Positions 1 through 5,591 of a DNA stretch of 5,591 bases are shown here, in pieces. The stretch is from Deltaproteobacteria bacterium (GTDB lineage Bacteria > Desulfobacterota > Binatia > Binatales > Binataceae): assembly GCA_027403435.1 (NCBI GenBank), contig DAHZDR010000424.1:1-5591 (forward strand), in the 5' to 3' direction. Position numbers and translations under genes: made by a program. The first letter of the stretch is position 1; every line of letters begins with the position of its first letter. Below the pieces are notes generated by a model. It searched no databases. It saw nothing but the letters and a program-made list of their open reading frames with translations, and was not told where the DNA came from.

Positions 1-1277
1 CGACTTCGGTGGTCGGCTATTTTTACGGTATCGTGCGCGCCAACCTGCCGGTCGCGGCGTCGCACTTCATCTTCGACGCCGCCTCGGTCGGTTTCCTGCT
101 CGCCCTGATCACGCGACGGCTGACACCCGCCGAACGCTACAAGCTGGGCCGCGTGATGCCGTGGCTGGTGGCGTTGGTCGCGTGGCCCACCTTCATGCTG
201 CTGGCGCCACTGCAGAATCCGTTGATCCAGTTGGTCGGATGGCGCGGGCAGGTGTTTTTTTTGCCCTATATCGCCGTGGGCGCGATGATTGACGGCGCGG
301 GCGTGCGGCGGATCGCAATCGGACTCGGCGTGCTCTCGCTAATCGAGCTGGCCTTCGCGGCCGCGGAAATCAATCTGGGCGTACCGCGTTTTTATCCGCG
401 CAACGAGGTCACCGAGCTTATCTACCGGAGCACCGACGTGGTCACCGGCGCGACCACGACTTTCCGCTTGCCAGGCACGTTTGTGCAGGCGGCGGCCTTC
501 GGCGGGCAGATGGCCTCGGTGATTCCGCTGCTGCTGGGCGCGATGGTGCAGGAGCGGCGCGGCTCGCCGACGCGGTATCTGCTGCTCGCCGCGATCGGCG
601 CGTCGGCGGTATGCGTCTTTCTGTCGGCGTCGCGCACCTCGGCGGTGCTCCTGTTCGTGATAGCGCTGGCGGCGACCTTTTCCGGGCGCGTGCGCAACTT
701 TCCGTGGTTCGGATGGATTGCGTTGATCGCCATCGTCACGGTGCTGATCGCGGTGTCGCCGCGGATGCAGCGGTTCGTTTCGCTCGACAACACCAAATAC
801 GTAAAAACCCGCATCCACGGCAGCGTCAACGAAAACATCTTTCAGCTCGCGCTGGAATATCCGCTAGGCAACGGCCTCGGCGGCGGCGGCACCAGTATTC
901 CCTATTTCCTGCAGCCGCTGCTGCATAACCAGGTGATGATCGAAAACGAATACGGCAGGCTGATGCTCGAGCAGGGCTTGCCGGGGCTGGCGCTGTGGCT
1001 CGCGTTCATCGTCTGGACGCTGTCGCGGCCGCTGCCGAGCGATCGCGATCCGTGGCAACTGGGCAAATGGCTTGCGCGCGGTAACCTGGGATTTGTATTC
1101 ATCGTGGCGCAGACGGGCACCGGCACGCTCACCGCGATTCCGGGCACGGCGCTGCTGCTGTTTTACATGGGATGGATCGTCGTGCCGAATCTGGTCGCCG
1201 CGCCGGGAGCGCGCCAGCCGCGCGCGCGCCAGCCGGTCGCGCGGGCGGCCGAACCGGCGATGGGTCACGGCGCATGA
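1..1277 (+). CDS. O-antigen ligase/polymerase (WaaL/Wzy superfamily) membrane protein, 5'-partial
   Basis: Likely an inner-membrane glycan ligase or polymerase acting at the periplasmic face on lipid-linked glycan. The frame is open to the left edge (ACT TCG before the GTG at 9), so the true start is probably upstream and the GTG need not be used. Counting that GTG as residue 1, 422 residues are visible, with many hydrophobic segments (about 18-35, 49-68, 82-94, 101-120, 164-180, 189-205, 210-224, 232-249, 324-338, 358-368, 377-397). Superfamily hallmarks are RLPGTF (153-158) in a periplasmic-type loop, SASRT (206-210) at the start of a membrane helix, and a large loop ending in ENEY...EQGLPG (312-326). 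The last motif matches the WaaL pattern H[NSQ]x9GxxG except that Glu312 replaces His. A basic tail (401-412) carries a short repeat. The stop overlaps the next start (ATGA). The superfamily call is fairly sure; ligase versus polymerase is not resolved. Confidence 0.82.
   Translation, partial: TSVVGYFYGIVRANLPVAASHFIFDAASVGFLLALITRRLTPAERYKLGRVMPWLVALVAWPTFMLLAPLQNPLIQLVGWRGQVFFLPYIAVGAMIDGAGVRRIAIGLGVLSLIELAFAAAEINLGVPRFYPRNEVTELIYRSTDVVTGATTTFRLPGTFVQAAAFGGQMASVIPLLLGAMVQERRGSPTRYLLLAAIGASAVCVFLSASRTSAVLLFVIALAATFSGRVRNFPWFGWIALIAIVTVLIAVSPRMQRFVSLDNTKYVKTRIHGSVNENIFQLALEYPLGNGLGGGGTSIPYFLQPLLHNQVMIENEYGRLMLEQGLPGLALWLAFIVWTLSRPLPSDRDPWQLGKWLARGNLGFVFIVAQTGTGTLTAIPGTALLLFYMGWIVVPNLVAAPGARQPRARQPVARAAEPAMGHGA
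255..262 (+). repeat. T8 homopolymer tract inside the ligase/polymerase gene
   Basis: Eight consecutive T bases encode Phe-Phe and the first two bases of a Leu codon (TTT TTT TTG) in a gene of generally high GC. Read by hand, losing one T puts the ribosome onto a TGA at 286-288, and gaining one T leads to a TGA at 290-292. Slippage in either direction would therefore truncate the protein within about a dozen codons. Whether slippage happens is not known from the sequence. Confidence 0.6.
1209..1238 (+). repeat. Two-copy 15-base tandem repeat in the 3' end of the ligase/polymerase gene
   Basis: The 12-base unit GCGCGCCAGCCG occurs at 1209-1220 and again at 1224-1235, giving a 15-base period that encodes ARQPR followed by ARQPV. 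It lies after the last hydrophobic segment, in an Arg/Pro/Ala-rich tail just before the stop. It is probably a low-complexity expansion with no specific role, and the short unit makes chance in GC-rich DNA possible. Confidence 0.5.
1274..1277 (+). other. ATGA stop/start overlap, membrane protein to GT4 gene
   Basis: The TGA ending the membrane-protein gene (1275-1277) shares bases with the ATG that starts the GT4 gene (1274-1276). No strong Shine-Dalgarno sequence precedes it; only a weak GGG at 1262-1264 is visible. Reinitiation by the terminating ribosome is the likely mode of translation. This overlap decides the start of the downstream gene, whose frame stays open further upstream only inside its neighbour. 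Confidence 0.75.
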
Positions 1278-2509
1278 GCGCCGCCGTGGACGCAAATCAG
1301 GCCGCCGCGCCATGGGTAATAGTCTGCGGCGGATTCCATCGCGACGGCGGAATGGATCGCGCGAACGCCGAACTGGCGCGCTATCTGGCCGAAACCGGCC
1401 ACCCGGTCCATCTGGCGAGCTATCGCGTGGACGCGGAGTTCGCGGCGCCGCCTGGCGTCCAGGTTTATCTGGCGCGGCGCCCGGCCGGCTCGTTTTTCCT
1501 GGCGCGGCGGCGGCTGGCGCGGCTGGGACGGGCGGTCGCGATGCGTGTGACGGCCACTGATCCAAACGCCCGAGTGGTGGTCAACGGCGGCAACTGCGGC
1601 TGGGCCGATATCAACTGGGTGCATTTTGTGCACGGCGCGTGGCGGGAAACGCCGCGCGCGGCGCCGCTCTGGTTCCGTATCAAGGACCGCTTCGGGCGCG
1701 CGCGCGACGCCGCGCGGGAACGCCGGATACTGCCGCGGGCGCGGCTGCTGATCGCCAATTCCGAGCGCACCCGCCGCGACCTAATCGAACTTGCCGGGGC
1801 CGCGCCCGAACGCGTGCGCACGGTCTATCTGGGCTGCGATCCGGATTGGCGCCCGGCCACGCCGGCGGCGCGGTCGGCGGCCCGCGCCGCGCTGCAACTT
1901 CCCACCGACGGTCCGATCGTCGCTTTCGTCGGCGCTTTCAGTCACGACCAACGCAAGGGCTTCGACACGCTGTGGGCGGCATGGCGCGAACTGACGCGCG
2001 ACCCCGGCTGGGACGCGACGCTGGTTGTGGCCGGCGGCGGCCGCGCGCTCGGGCGCTGGCGCGAGACGATCGCGCGGTCGGGACTCGGCGCGCGGGTGCG
2101 GATTCTGGGCTTCACCCGGCGAATTGTGGAACTGCTCGACGCCGCCGACCTGCTGGTGAGTCCGGTGCGTTACGAATCGTACGGACTGAACGTGCAGGAA
2201 GCGCTATGCCGCGGCGTGCCGGCGATCGTCAGCCGCGCGGCCGGCGTCGCCGAACGCTATCCGGCGGAACTGGACGATTTGCTGCTGCCGGACGCGAACG
2301 ACGCGCACGATCTGGCGGCGCGGATCCAGCGTTGGCGTCGCGAGCGCGCCGCCGTTGCGCGCCGGGTTGCGCCGCTCGCCGCGCGGCTGCAATCTTATAC
2401 CTGGCGCGAAACGGCGGCGGCGTTCGTCGCGGCGGCCGCGGCCAACGCGCCCCGCGCCGCGCTTGGTGCGGAATCCGCGATCGGATTTGATGAAATGGCG
2501 GCGCGATGA
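1274..2509 (+). CDS. Family 4 (GT-B fold, retaining) glycosyltransferase
   Basis: A cytoplasmic or membrane-associated glycosyltransferase, likely moving a sugar from a nucleotide-sugar donor to a lipid-linked glycan; donor and acceptor cannot be told from sequence. It has 411 residues, a normal GT4 length. The N-terminal half (about 13-195) holds a glycine-rich start (CGGFHRDGGMDRAN, 18-31) typical of the acceptor-side Rossmann domain and a distinctive NGGNC...INWVHFVHGAW stretch (104-123). The C-terminal domain (about 214-380) has FVGAF...QRKGFD (218-231), with Arg227/Lys228 where donor-phosphate contacts are expected, and RILGF (276-280). The EX7E motif is Glu301-Glu309 in ESYGLNVQE. The last 25 or so residues are Ala-rich and weakly conserved in style. 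No signal peptide or membrane span is seen. The ATG at 1274 was chosen because it forms an ATGA overlap with the upstream stop; the longer frame from 1172 would begin inside the neighbour and add a low-complexity Arg/Gly/Ala leader. The stop again overlaps the next start. Confidence 0.9.
   Translation: MSAAVDANQAAAPWVIVCGGFHRDGGMDRANAELARYLAETGHPVHLASYRVDAEFAAPPGVQVYLARRPAGSFFLARRRLARLGRAVAMRVTATDPNARVVVNGGNCGWADINWVHFVHGAWRETPRAAPLWFRIKDRFGRARDAARERRILPRARLLIANSERTRRDLIELAGAAPERVRTVYLGCDPDWRPATPAARSAARAALQLPTDGPIVAFVGAFSHDQRKGFDTLWAAWRELTRDPGWDATLVVAGGGRALGRWRETIARSGLGARVRILGFTRRIVELLDAADLLVSPVRYESYGLNVQEALCRGVPAIVSRAAGVAERYPAELDDLLLPDANDAHDLAARIQRWRRERAAVARRVAPLAARLQSYTWRETAAAFVAAAAANAPRAALGAESAIGFDEMAAR
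2506..2509 (+). other. ATGA stop/start overlap, GT4 to ABC permease gene
   Basis: The TGA of the glycosyltransferase gene (2507-2509) overlaps the ATG of the permease gene (2506-2508). The bases upstream show no convincing Shine-Dalgarno sequence (only GGCGGCG just before the ATG), which favours coupled reinitiation. Confidence 0.72.
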
Positions 2510-3441
2510 ATTCCGCCCGTCTGGAAAAAGTGGAAGAACAACTGACCGCACCTGAAAGCGTATCGACCCGCGAAGGCGTTTCGCACGGCGCGCCAGCGCG
2601 GACCGCCGACGCCATCGCCGCGCGGCTGCCGCCGCTGATTATCGAGAGCGGTAAGCGCCGGCTCGGATTCGGCCTCGGCGACCTCTGGGCGCATCGCGAC
2701 TTGCTCTATTTCCTGGTCTGGCGCGACGTCAAAGTACGCTACAAGCAGACCGTGCTCGGCGTCGCCTGGGCGATTCTGCAGCCGCTGCTGACGATGGTGG
2801 TCTTCACGGTCATTTTCGGGCGGCTCGCCAAAGTTCCCTCCGACGGCGAACCGTATCCGATTTTCGTTTTCGCCGGCCTGTTGCCGTGGACTTTTTTCAA
2901 CCAGTCCGTCACCACCGCCAGCAACAGTCTGGTCGGCAACGCCGCCCTGATCACCAAGGTCTATTTTCCGCGAATGGTGATTCCGGCGGCCGCGGTCTGC
3001 GCGGGGCTGGTCGATTTCGCGATTTCGGCCGTGATTCTGTTCCTGATGGCGCTCCATTACGGGATTCGTTTCGACGCGGGCCTGCTGCTGATACCGCCGC
3101 TGATGGCGCTGACCGCGCTGGTCGCGCTGGGCGCCGGGATGTGGATGTCGGCGCTCAACGTCAAATATCGCGACGTGCGCTACGCCCTGCCCTTCATGCT
3201 GCAAATCGGCATGTATGTGACGCCGATTATCTATCCGCTCACCTTCATTCCGGAGCGCTGGCGATGGCTGCTCGCGCTGAATCCGCTGAGCGGGATAATC
3301 CAGGCCTTCCGCGCGGCGGTCTTCGGCCGCCCGGTCGACTGGAGCGGCCTCGCGATAGCGTGCGCGACCACTGTGGTTCTCGTGATGCTCGCCGGATGGT
3401 CGTTCCGGCGGATGGAGCGGCAATTCGCCGATATCGTCTGA
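2506..3441 (+). CDS. wzm: Polysaccharide ABC exporter permease, Wzm-like (ABC-2 type)
   Basis: Membrane subunit of an ABC exporter that would dimerise and carry lipid-linked polysaccharide across the inner membrane with the ATPase encoded next. About six membrane spans are visible in the 311 residues (near 85-107, 118-133, 157-182, 192-214, 227-247 and 281-299). Family marks are the segment VWRDVKVRYKQTVLGVAW (71-88) entering the first span, LLPWTFF (125-131), ITKVYFPR (149-156), ALNVKYRDVRY (216-226), and NPLSGIIQAFR (259-269) in the loop before the last span. The first 45 or so residues are hydrophilic and Ala/Glu/Arg-rich with no motif, making the protein longer than the roughly 260 residues of classical Wzm. 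The start is placed by the ATGA overlap; a later start would be possible only if that extension is not translated. The next gene begins 10 bases after the stop. The symbol denotes the family role; the polymer exported is unknown. Confidence 0.93.
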   Translation: MNSARLEKVEEQLTAPESVSTREGVSHGAPARTADAIAARLPPLIIESGKRRLGFGLGDLWAHRDLLYFLVWRDVKVRYKQTVLGVAWAILQPLLTMVVFTVIFGRLAKVPSDGEPYPIFVFAGLLPWTFFNQSVTTASNSLVGNAALITKVYFPRMVIPAAAVCAGLVDFAISAVILFLMALHYGIRFDAGLLLIPPLMALTALVALGAGMWMSALNVKYRDVRYALPFMLQIGMYVTPIIYPLTFIPERWRWLLALNPLSGIIQAFRAAVFGRPVDWSGLAIACATTVVLVMLAGWSFRRMERQFADIV

Positions 3442-3451
3442 GACGCTTTTG

Positions 3452-4726
3452 ATGCAGCCAATAATCCGCGTCGATAACCTGGGCAAGCGTTACGCGATCG
3501 GCCGGCGCGAGCATTCCCTGACGATGCGCGAGATGATCGTCAACGCGTTTACGGCGCCGCTTCGCCGTATGCGTTCGTTCGGCCGCGGCGGCCGCGCCGC
3601 CAACGCCAACGGCGCCGATCACTTCTGGGCGCTCCAGGACTTGAGCTTCGAAGTCGCGCCGGGCGAGGTGCTTGGCGTGATTGGCCGCAACGGCGCGGGC
3701 AAATCGACCCTGCTGAAAATCCTCTCGCGCATCACCGAGCCGACCGCCGGGCGGGTCGAGATGCATGGCCGGGTCGGCAGCCTGCTCGAAGTCGGCACCG
3801 GGTTCCACAGCGAACTGACCGGTCGTGAAAACATTTTTCTAAGCGGCGCGATCATGGGGATGCGGCGGGCGGAAATCGTGCGCAAGTTCGACCAGATCGT
3901 CGCCTTCGCCGAAATCGACGACTTCATCGACACTCCCGTCAAGCGTTATTCGAGCGGGATGTACGTGCGGCTGGCGTTCGCCGTCGCGGCCCATCTGGAG
4001 CCGGAAATCCTGCTGGTTGACGAGGTGCTGGCGGTCGGCGACATTTCGTTTCAGAAAAAATGCCTGGGCAAGATTGGCGAGGTCGCGCGCGGCGGCCGGA
4101 CCGTCCTGTTCGTCAGCCATAACATGGCGGCGATCGAGGCGCTGTGCACGCGCTGCCTGATGCTAAGCGGCGGCCGGCTCGCGGCGGTGGGGGAACCGCT
4201 CGCGGTGATGTCACGTTACGTGGCCGAAGGCAGCGCGACGGGCGACGGCGCCGTCGCGCTCCAAACACATCCGGGACGGCGGCCGGGCGACACGCCAACG
4301 ATGACGCGGGTCGAGCTGCGCGACGGCTCGGGCGCGCAGTCGGGCGCGGTCCGGATGGGCGAACCAATGGAAATCCGGGTCGCCTATCGCGCCGAACGGC
4401 CGGTTCGGCCGGTGCTCGGTTCGGTGATCAAGACCAGTTACGGCGCCGCGGTCTTTTGCGTCAGCGACCGCTTCTGCGGGCGGCTCGCCGAATGCGCGCC
4501 GCGCGCGGAAGCGACGGTGGCGTGCCGTGTCGAGCGGCTGATGCTGATTCCGGGGAGCTATTCGATCGATTTGTGGCTGGGCGACGCGGGCGACGACTTC
4601 GACGTGATTTTCGACGCGATTTCGTTCGAGGTGCTGCCTGCGGACCTGACCGGCACGGGACGCCTGCCGCCGCCCAAATATGGTGTAGTATTCTGCGAGG
4701 CCGAATGGAGCATCCACGACGCATGA
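3452..4726 (+). CDS. wzt: Polysaccharide ABC exporter ATPase, Wzt-like, with C-terminal glycan-binding domain
   Basis: Cytoplasmic ATPase that powers the adjacent permease. In 424 residues it has Walker A GRNGAGKST (78-86), the family segment LLEVGTGFHSELTGREN (111-127) after it, ABC signature YSSGM (166-170), Walker B ILLVDE (186-191) with Glu191 as the expected catalytic base, D-loop AVGD (194-197) and switch His223 in VSHN. A linker-like insert (about 40-57) before FWALQDLSFEV is usual in this family. Residues about 277-420 form a separate beta-rich domain resembling the Wzt C-terminal domain, which in E. coli O8/O9a-type systems binds the modified chain end; here that role is inferred. 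The domain has Cys336, Cys342, Cys348 and Cys358. The ATG at 3452 was preferred over the TTG three bases earlier. Only a weak GAGA at 3440-3443 could serve as ribosome binding site, so coupling to the permease gene is likely. Confidence 0.94.
   Translation: MQPIIRVDNLGKRYAIGRREHSLTMREMIVNAFTAPLRRMRSFGRGGRAANANGADHFWALQDLSFEVAPGEVLGVIGRNGAGKSTLLKILSRITEPTAGRVEMHGRVGSLLEVGTGFHSELTGRENIFLSGAIMGMRRAEIVRKFDQIVAFAEIDDFIDTPVKRYSSGMYVRLAFAVAAHLEPEILLVDEVLAVGDISFQKKCLGKIGEVARGGRTVLFVSHNMAAIEALCTRCLMLSGGRLAAVGEPLAVMSRYVAEGSATGDGAVALQTHPGRRPGDTPTMTRVELRDGSGAQSGAVRMGEPMEIRVAYRAERPVRPVLGSVIKTSYGAAVFCVSDRFCGRLAECAPRAEATVACRVERLMLIPGSYSIDLWLGDAGDDFDVIFDAISFEVLPADLTGTGRLPPPKYGVVFCEAEWSIHDA
4723..4726 (+). 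other. ATGA stop/start overlap, ABC ATPase to GT2 gene
   Basis: The TGA of the ATPase gene (4724-4726) overlaps the ATG of the GT2 gene (4723-4725). A GGAG at 4707-4710 lies 12 bases before the ATG, somewhat far for a standard ribosome binding site but the best such match among the gene starts here. Confidence 0.72.
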
Positions 4727-5591
4727 GCGAACACGCGCAACCGCCAATTCGCGTATCGACGATAATTCCCGTGTACAACGGGGCGACGACGGTCGGGGCG
4801 GCGATCGACAGCGCGCTGGCGCAGGAGTTCGACGGACAGGAAATTATCGTCGTCAACGACGGTTCGACCGATAATACCACCGAAGTGCTGGCGGGCTACG
4901 GCGATCGCATCAGGACCATCGAACAAGCTAATCGCGGGTTCAACGCGGCGCGCAATGCGGCGATCGAACGCGCGACCGGCGAGTATATCGCGTTGCTCGA
5001 TGCCGATGACACGTGGTTACCAGGGCGCCTTTCGAAGACGGTCGCCGCGCTGCGGCGCAACCCGGCCGCCGTCCTGGCGTATTCGGATTACGAGAGGGTC
5101 GACCACGCCGGAATGATAGTGGAGCGTTCGACCATCCCCGCGCACCTCGCCCACGCGCCCTCGATGAATGAAATCTTGACGTACTGGTGGATCATTCTAC
5201 CTACGACCGTTACCATGACGCGATCTATATGGCGCCGCTGCGGAGGCTTTCCCACTCAGGCTTCGGCCGTCGATTCTTTCATGTTCATTGTGGCTCGTGA
5301 GTACGGTGAATTTGAATATCTTGCCGAACCGCTCGTCAAGTATCGTTTGAGCAGCTCCGAACTCGGGCCGGACAAATGGGTCCCAGATGTTTTCATCCGG
5401 CACATCCGGGAGCGCTATGGCGCGCGCGCGAGCGGATTGATTGCCGAAATCCAAAGTCAGTATGCGGCCGCGTTCGCAAGCAAGGCGCTGCGGGCCATGA
5501 GTCGGGGAAACCGGAAGGAAGCGGTGCGATGCTGGCTTAAGGTCTTCCACTACGATCCGCTCTACGCATTCAAGTTGATGCATATCGGGCG
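4723..5591 (+). CDS. Family 2 (GT-A fold, inverting) glycosyltransferase, 3'-partial
   Basis: A cytoplasmic-face glycosyltransferase, probably adding one sugar of the exported glycan; donor and acceptor cannot be deduced. The frame starts at the ATG overlapping the previous stop and stays open to the right edge: 289 complete codons plus two bases (CG, Arg whatever follows). GT2 features in order are VSTIIPVYNG (11-20), VVNDGSTDNT (43-52), the NRGFNAARNAA stretch (70-80), and LLDADDTW (91-98) with the metal/donor-binding DxD-type residues at 93-96. GGF (174-176) then precedes Asp184 in AVDSF, the expected place of the catalytic-base ED motif, with Val instead of Glu. EPLVKYR (202-208) follows. 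After about 255 comes an RGNRKEAVRCW...DPLYA helix pair common at the end of such proteins, so little is probably missing. No membrane span is evident. From about 5161 the GC content falls and A/T-ending codons rise compared with the first half. Confidence 0.9.
   Translation, partial: MSEHAQPPIRVSTIIPVYNGATTVGAAIDSALAQEFDGQEIIVVNDGSTDNTTEVLAGYGDRIRTIEQANRGFNAARNAAIERATGEYIALLDADDTWLPGRLSKTVAALRRNPAAVLAYSDYERVDHAGMIVERSTIPAHLAHAPSMNEILTYWWIILPTTVTMTRSIWRRCGGFPTQASAVDSFMFIVAREYGEFEYLAEPLVKYRLSSSELGPDKWVPDVFIRHIRERYGARASGLIAEIQSQYAAAFASKALRAMSRGNRKEAVRCWLKVFHYDPLYAFKLMHIG

Larger units (their letters stand above)
1..5591 (+). other. Polysaccharide assembly and ABC-export operon (fragment)
   Basis: Five co-directional genes have three 4-base overlaps and one 10-base gap, with nothing between them: ligase/polymerase-like protein, GT4, Wzm-like permease, Wzt-like ATPase, GT2. 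This is the gene content of an ABC-transporter-dependent O-antigen or exopolysaccharide locus. No promoter or terminator is visible; both ends of the operon lie outside the window. No transposase, tRNA, CRISPR repeat or origin-like element was seen. Confidence 0.85.

Noticed and set aside
1172..1273. A 34-codon upstream extension of the GT4 gene.
   Set aside because: It encodes a low-complexity Arg/Gly/Ala leader inside the preceding gene; the ATG at 1274 with the ATGA overlap is the better start.
1639..2490. Long + strand open frame of 283 codons overlapping the GT4 gene in another frame.
   Set aside because: The product is mostly Arg, Ala and Gly with no domain motif, whereas the GT4 frame shows the EX7E and donor-site motifs along its full length.
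3449..3451. TTG as start of the ATPase gene.
   Set aside because: An ATG follows immediately at 3452 and begins the conserved N-terminus; TTG adds only one residue and has no better ribosome binding site.
2395..3486. Long antisense open frame of 363 codons across the permease gene.
   Set aside because: Its translation is rich in Arg, His, Gln and Asp with no hydrophobic core or known motif, and it mirrors a gene with clear family motifs on the + strand. It is the usual open frame produced by high GC3.
3578..3615. GC-rich partly palindromic stretch considered as a hairpin or terminator.
   Set aside because: It sits inside the ATPase coding region in the Gly/Arg/Ala linker, has no T tract after it, and self-complementary GCGGCCGC-type strings are expected by chance at this GC content.
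4055..4060. A6 run in the ATPase gene considered as a slippage or frameshift site.
   Set aside because: It simply encodes Lys-Lys in the conserved FQKKC segment; the preceding codons do not form a standard X XXY YYZ slippery heptamer and there is no overlapping product.
5197..5583. Antisense open frame of 128 codons at the right end, with a more protein-like composition than other shadows.
   Set aside because: It lies wholly within the GT2 gene, whose GGF and EPLVKYR motifs are clear there. Its look reflects the lower GC of this region.

Overview
The window is a gapless, single-direction run of five genes (all on the + strand) from a bacterial polysaccharide biosynthesis and export locus. 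Spot counts of individual 60-base lines give mostly about 63-80% G+C, with local dips to 45-50%. The Wzm/Wzt-type exporter and the WaaL/Wzy-superfamily membrane protein suggest a Gram-negative-type, high-GC bacterium, since they normally serve O-antigen, capsule or exopolysaccharide assembly. I cannot name a phylum from the sequence; no rRNA or marker gene is present.

Layout: (1) the 3' part of a polytopic membrane protein of the O-antigen ligase/polymerase superfamily, open at the left edge (1-1277). (2) A GT4-type retaining glycosyltransferase of 411 residues (1274-2509). (3) A Wzm-like ABC-2 permease of 311 residues (2506-3441). (4) A Wzt-like ATPase of 424 residues with a C-terminal carbohydrate-binding-type domain (3452-4726). 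(5) A GT2-type glycosyltransferase running off the right edge (4723-5591). Three of the four junctions are 4-base ATGA stop/start overlaps and the fourth is a 10-base gap, so the block looks like one translationally coupled operon. Its promoter and terminator lie outside the window. No intergenic stretch is long enough to hold a promoter, RNA gene, terminator or mobile element, and I saw none.

How the genes fit together (inference from families): the two glycosyltransferases would add sugars to a lipid-linked glycan at the cytoplasmic face of the inner membrane. The permease/ATPase pair would export the glycan, with the ATPase C-terminal domain probably recognising a feature of the chain. The ligase/polymerase-like protein would then act on the exported glycan.

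The points worth a second look are modest: a His-to-Glu replacement in the WaaL-type signature of gene 1; the pairing of a Wzy/WaaL-like protein with an ABC exporter; an uninterrupted T8 tract in gene 1 whose slippage would truncate it; and a composition and codon shift in the second half of the GT2 gene. I do not see an undescribed system here; the locus reads as a recognisable type with some unusual details.
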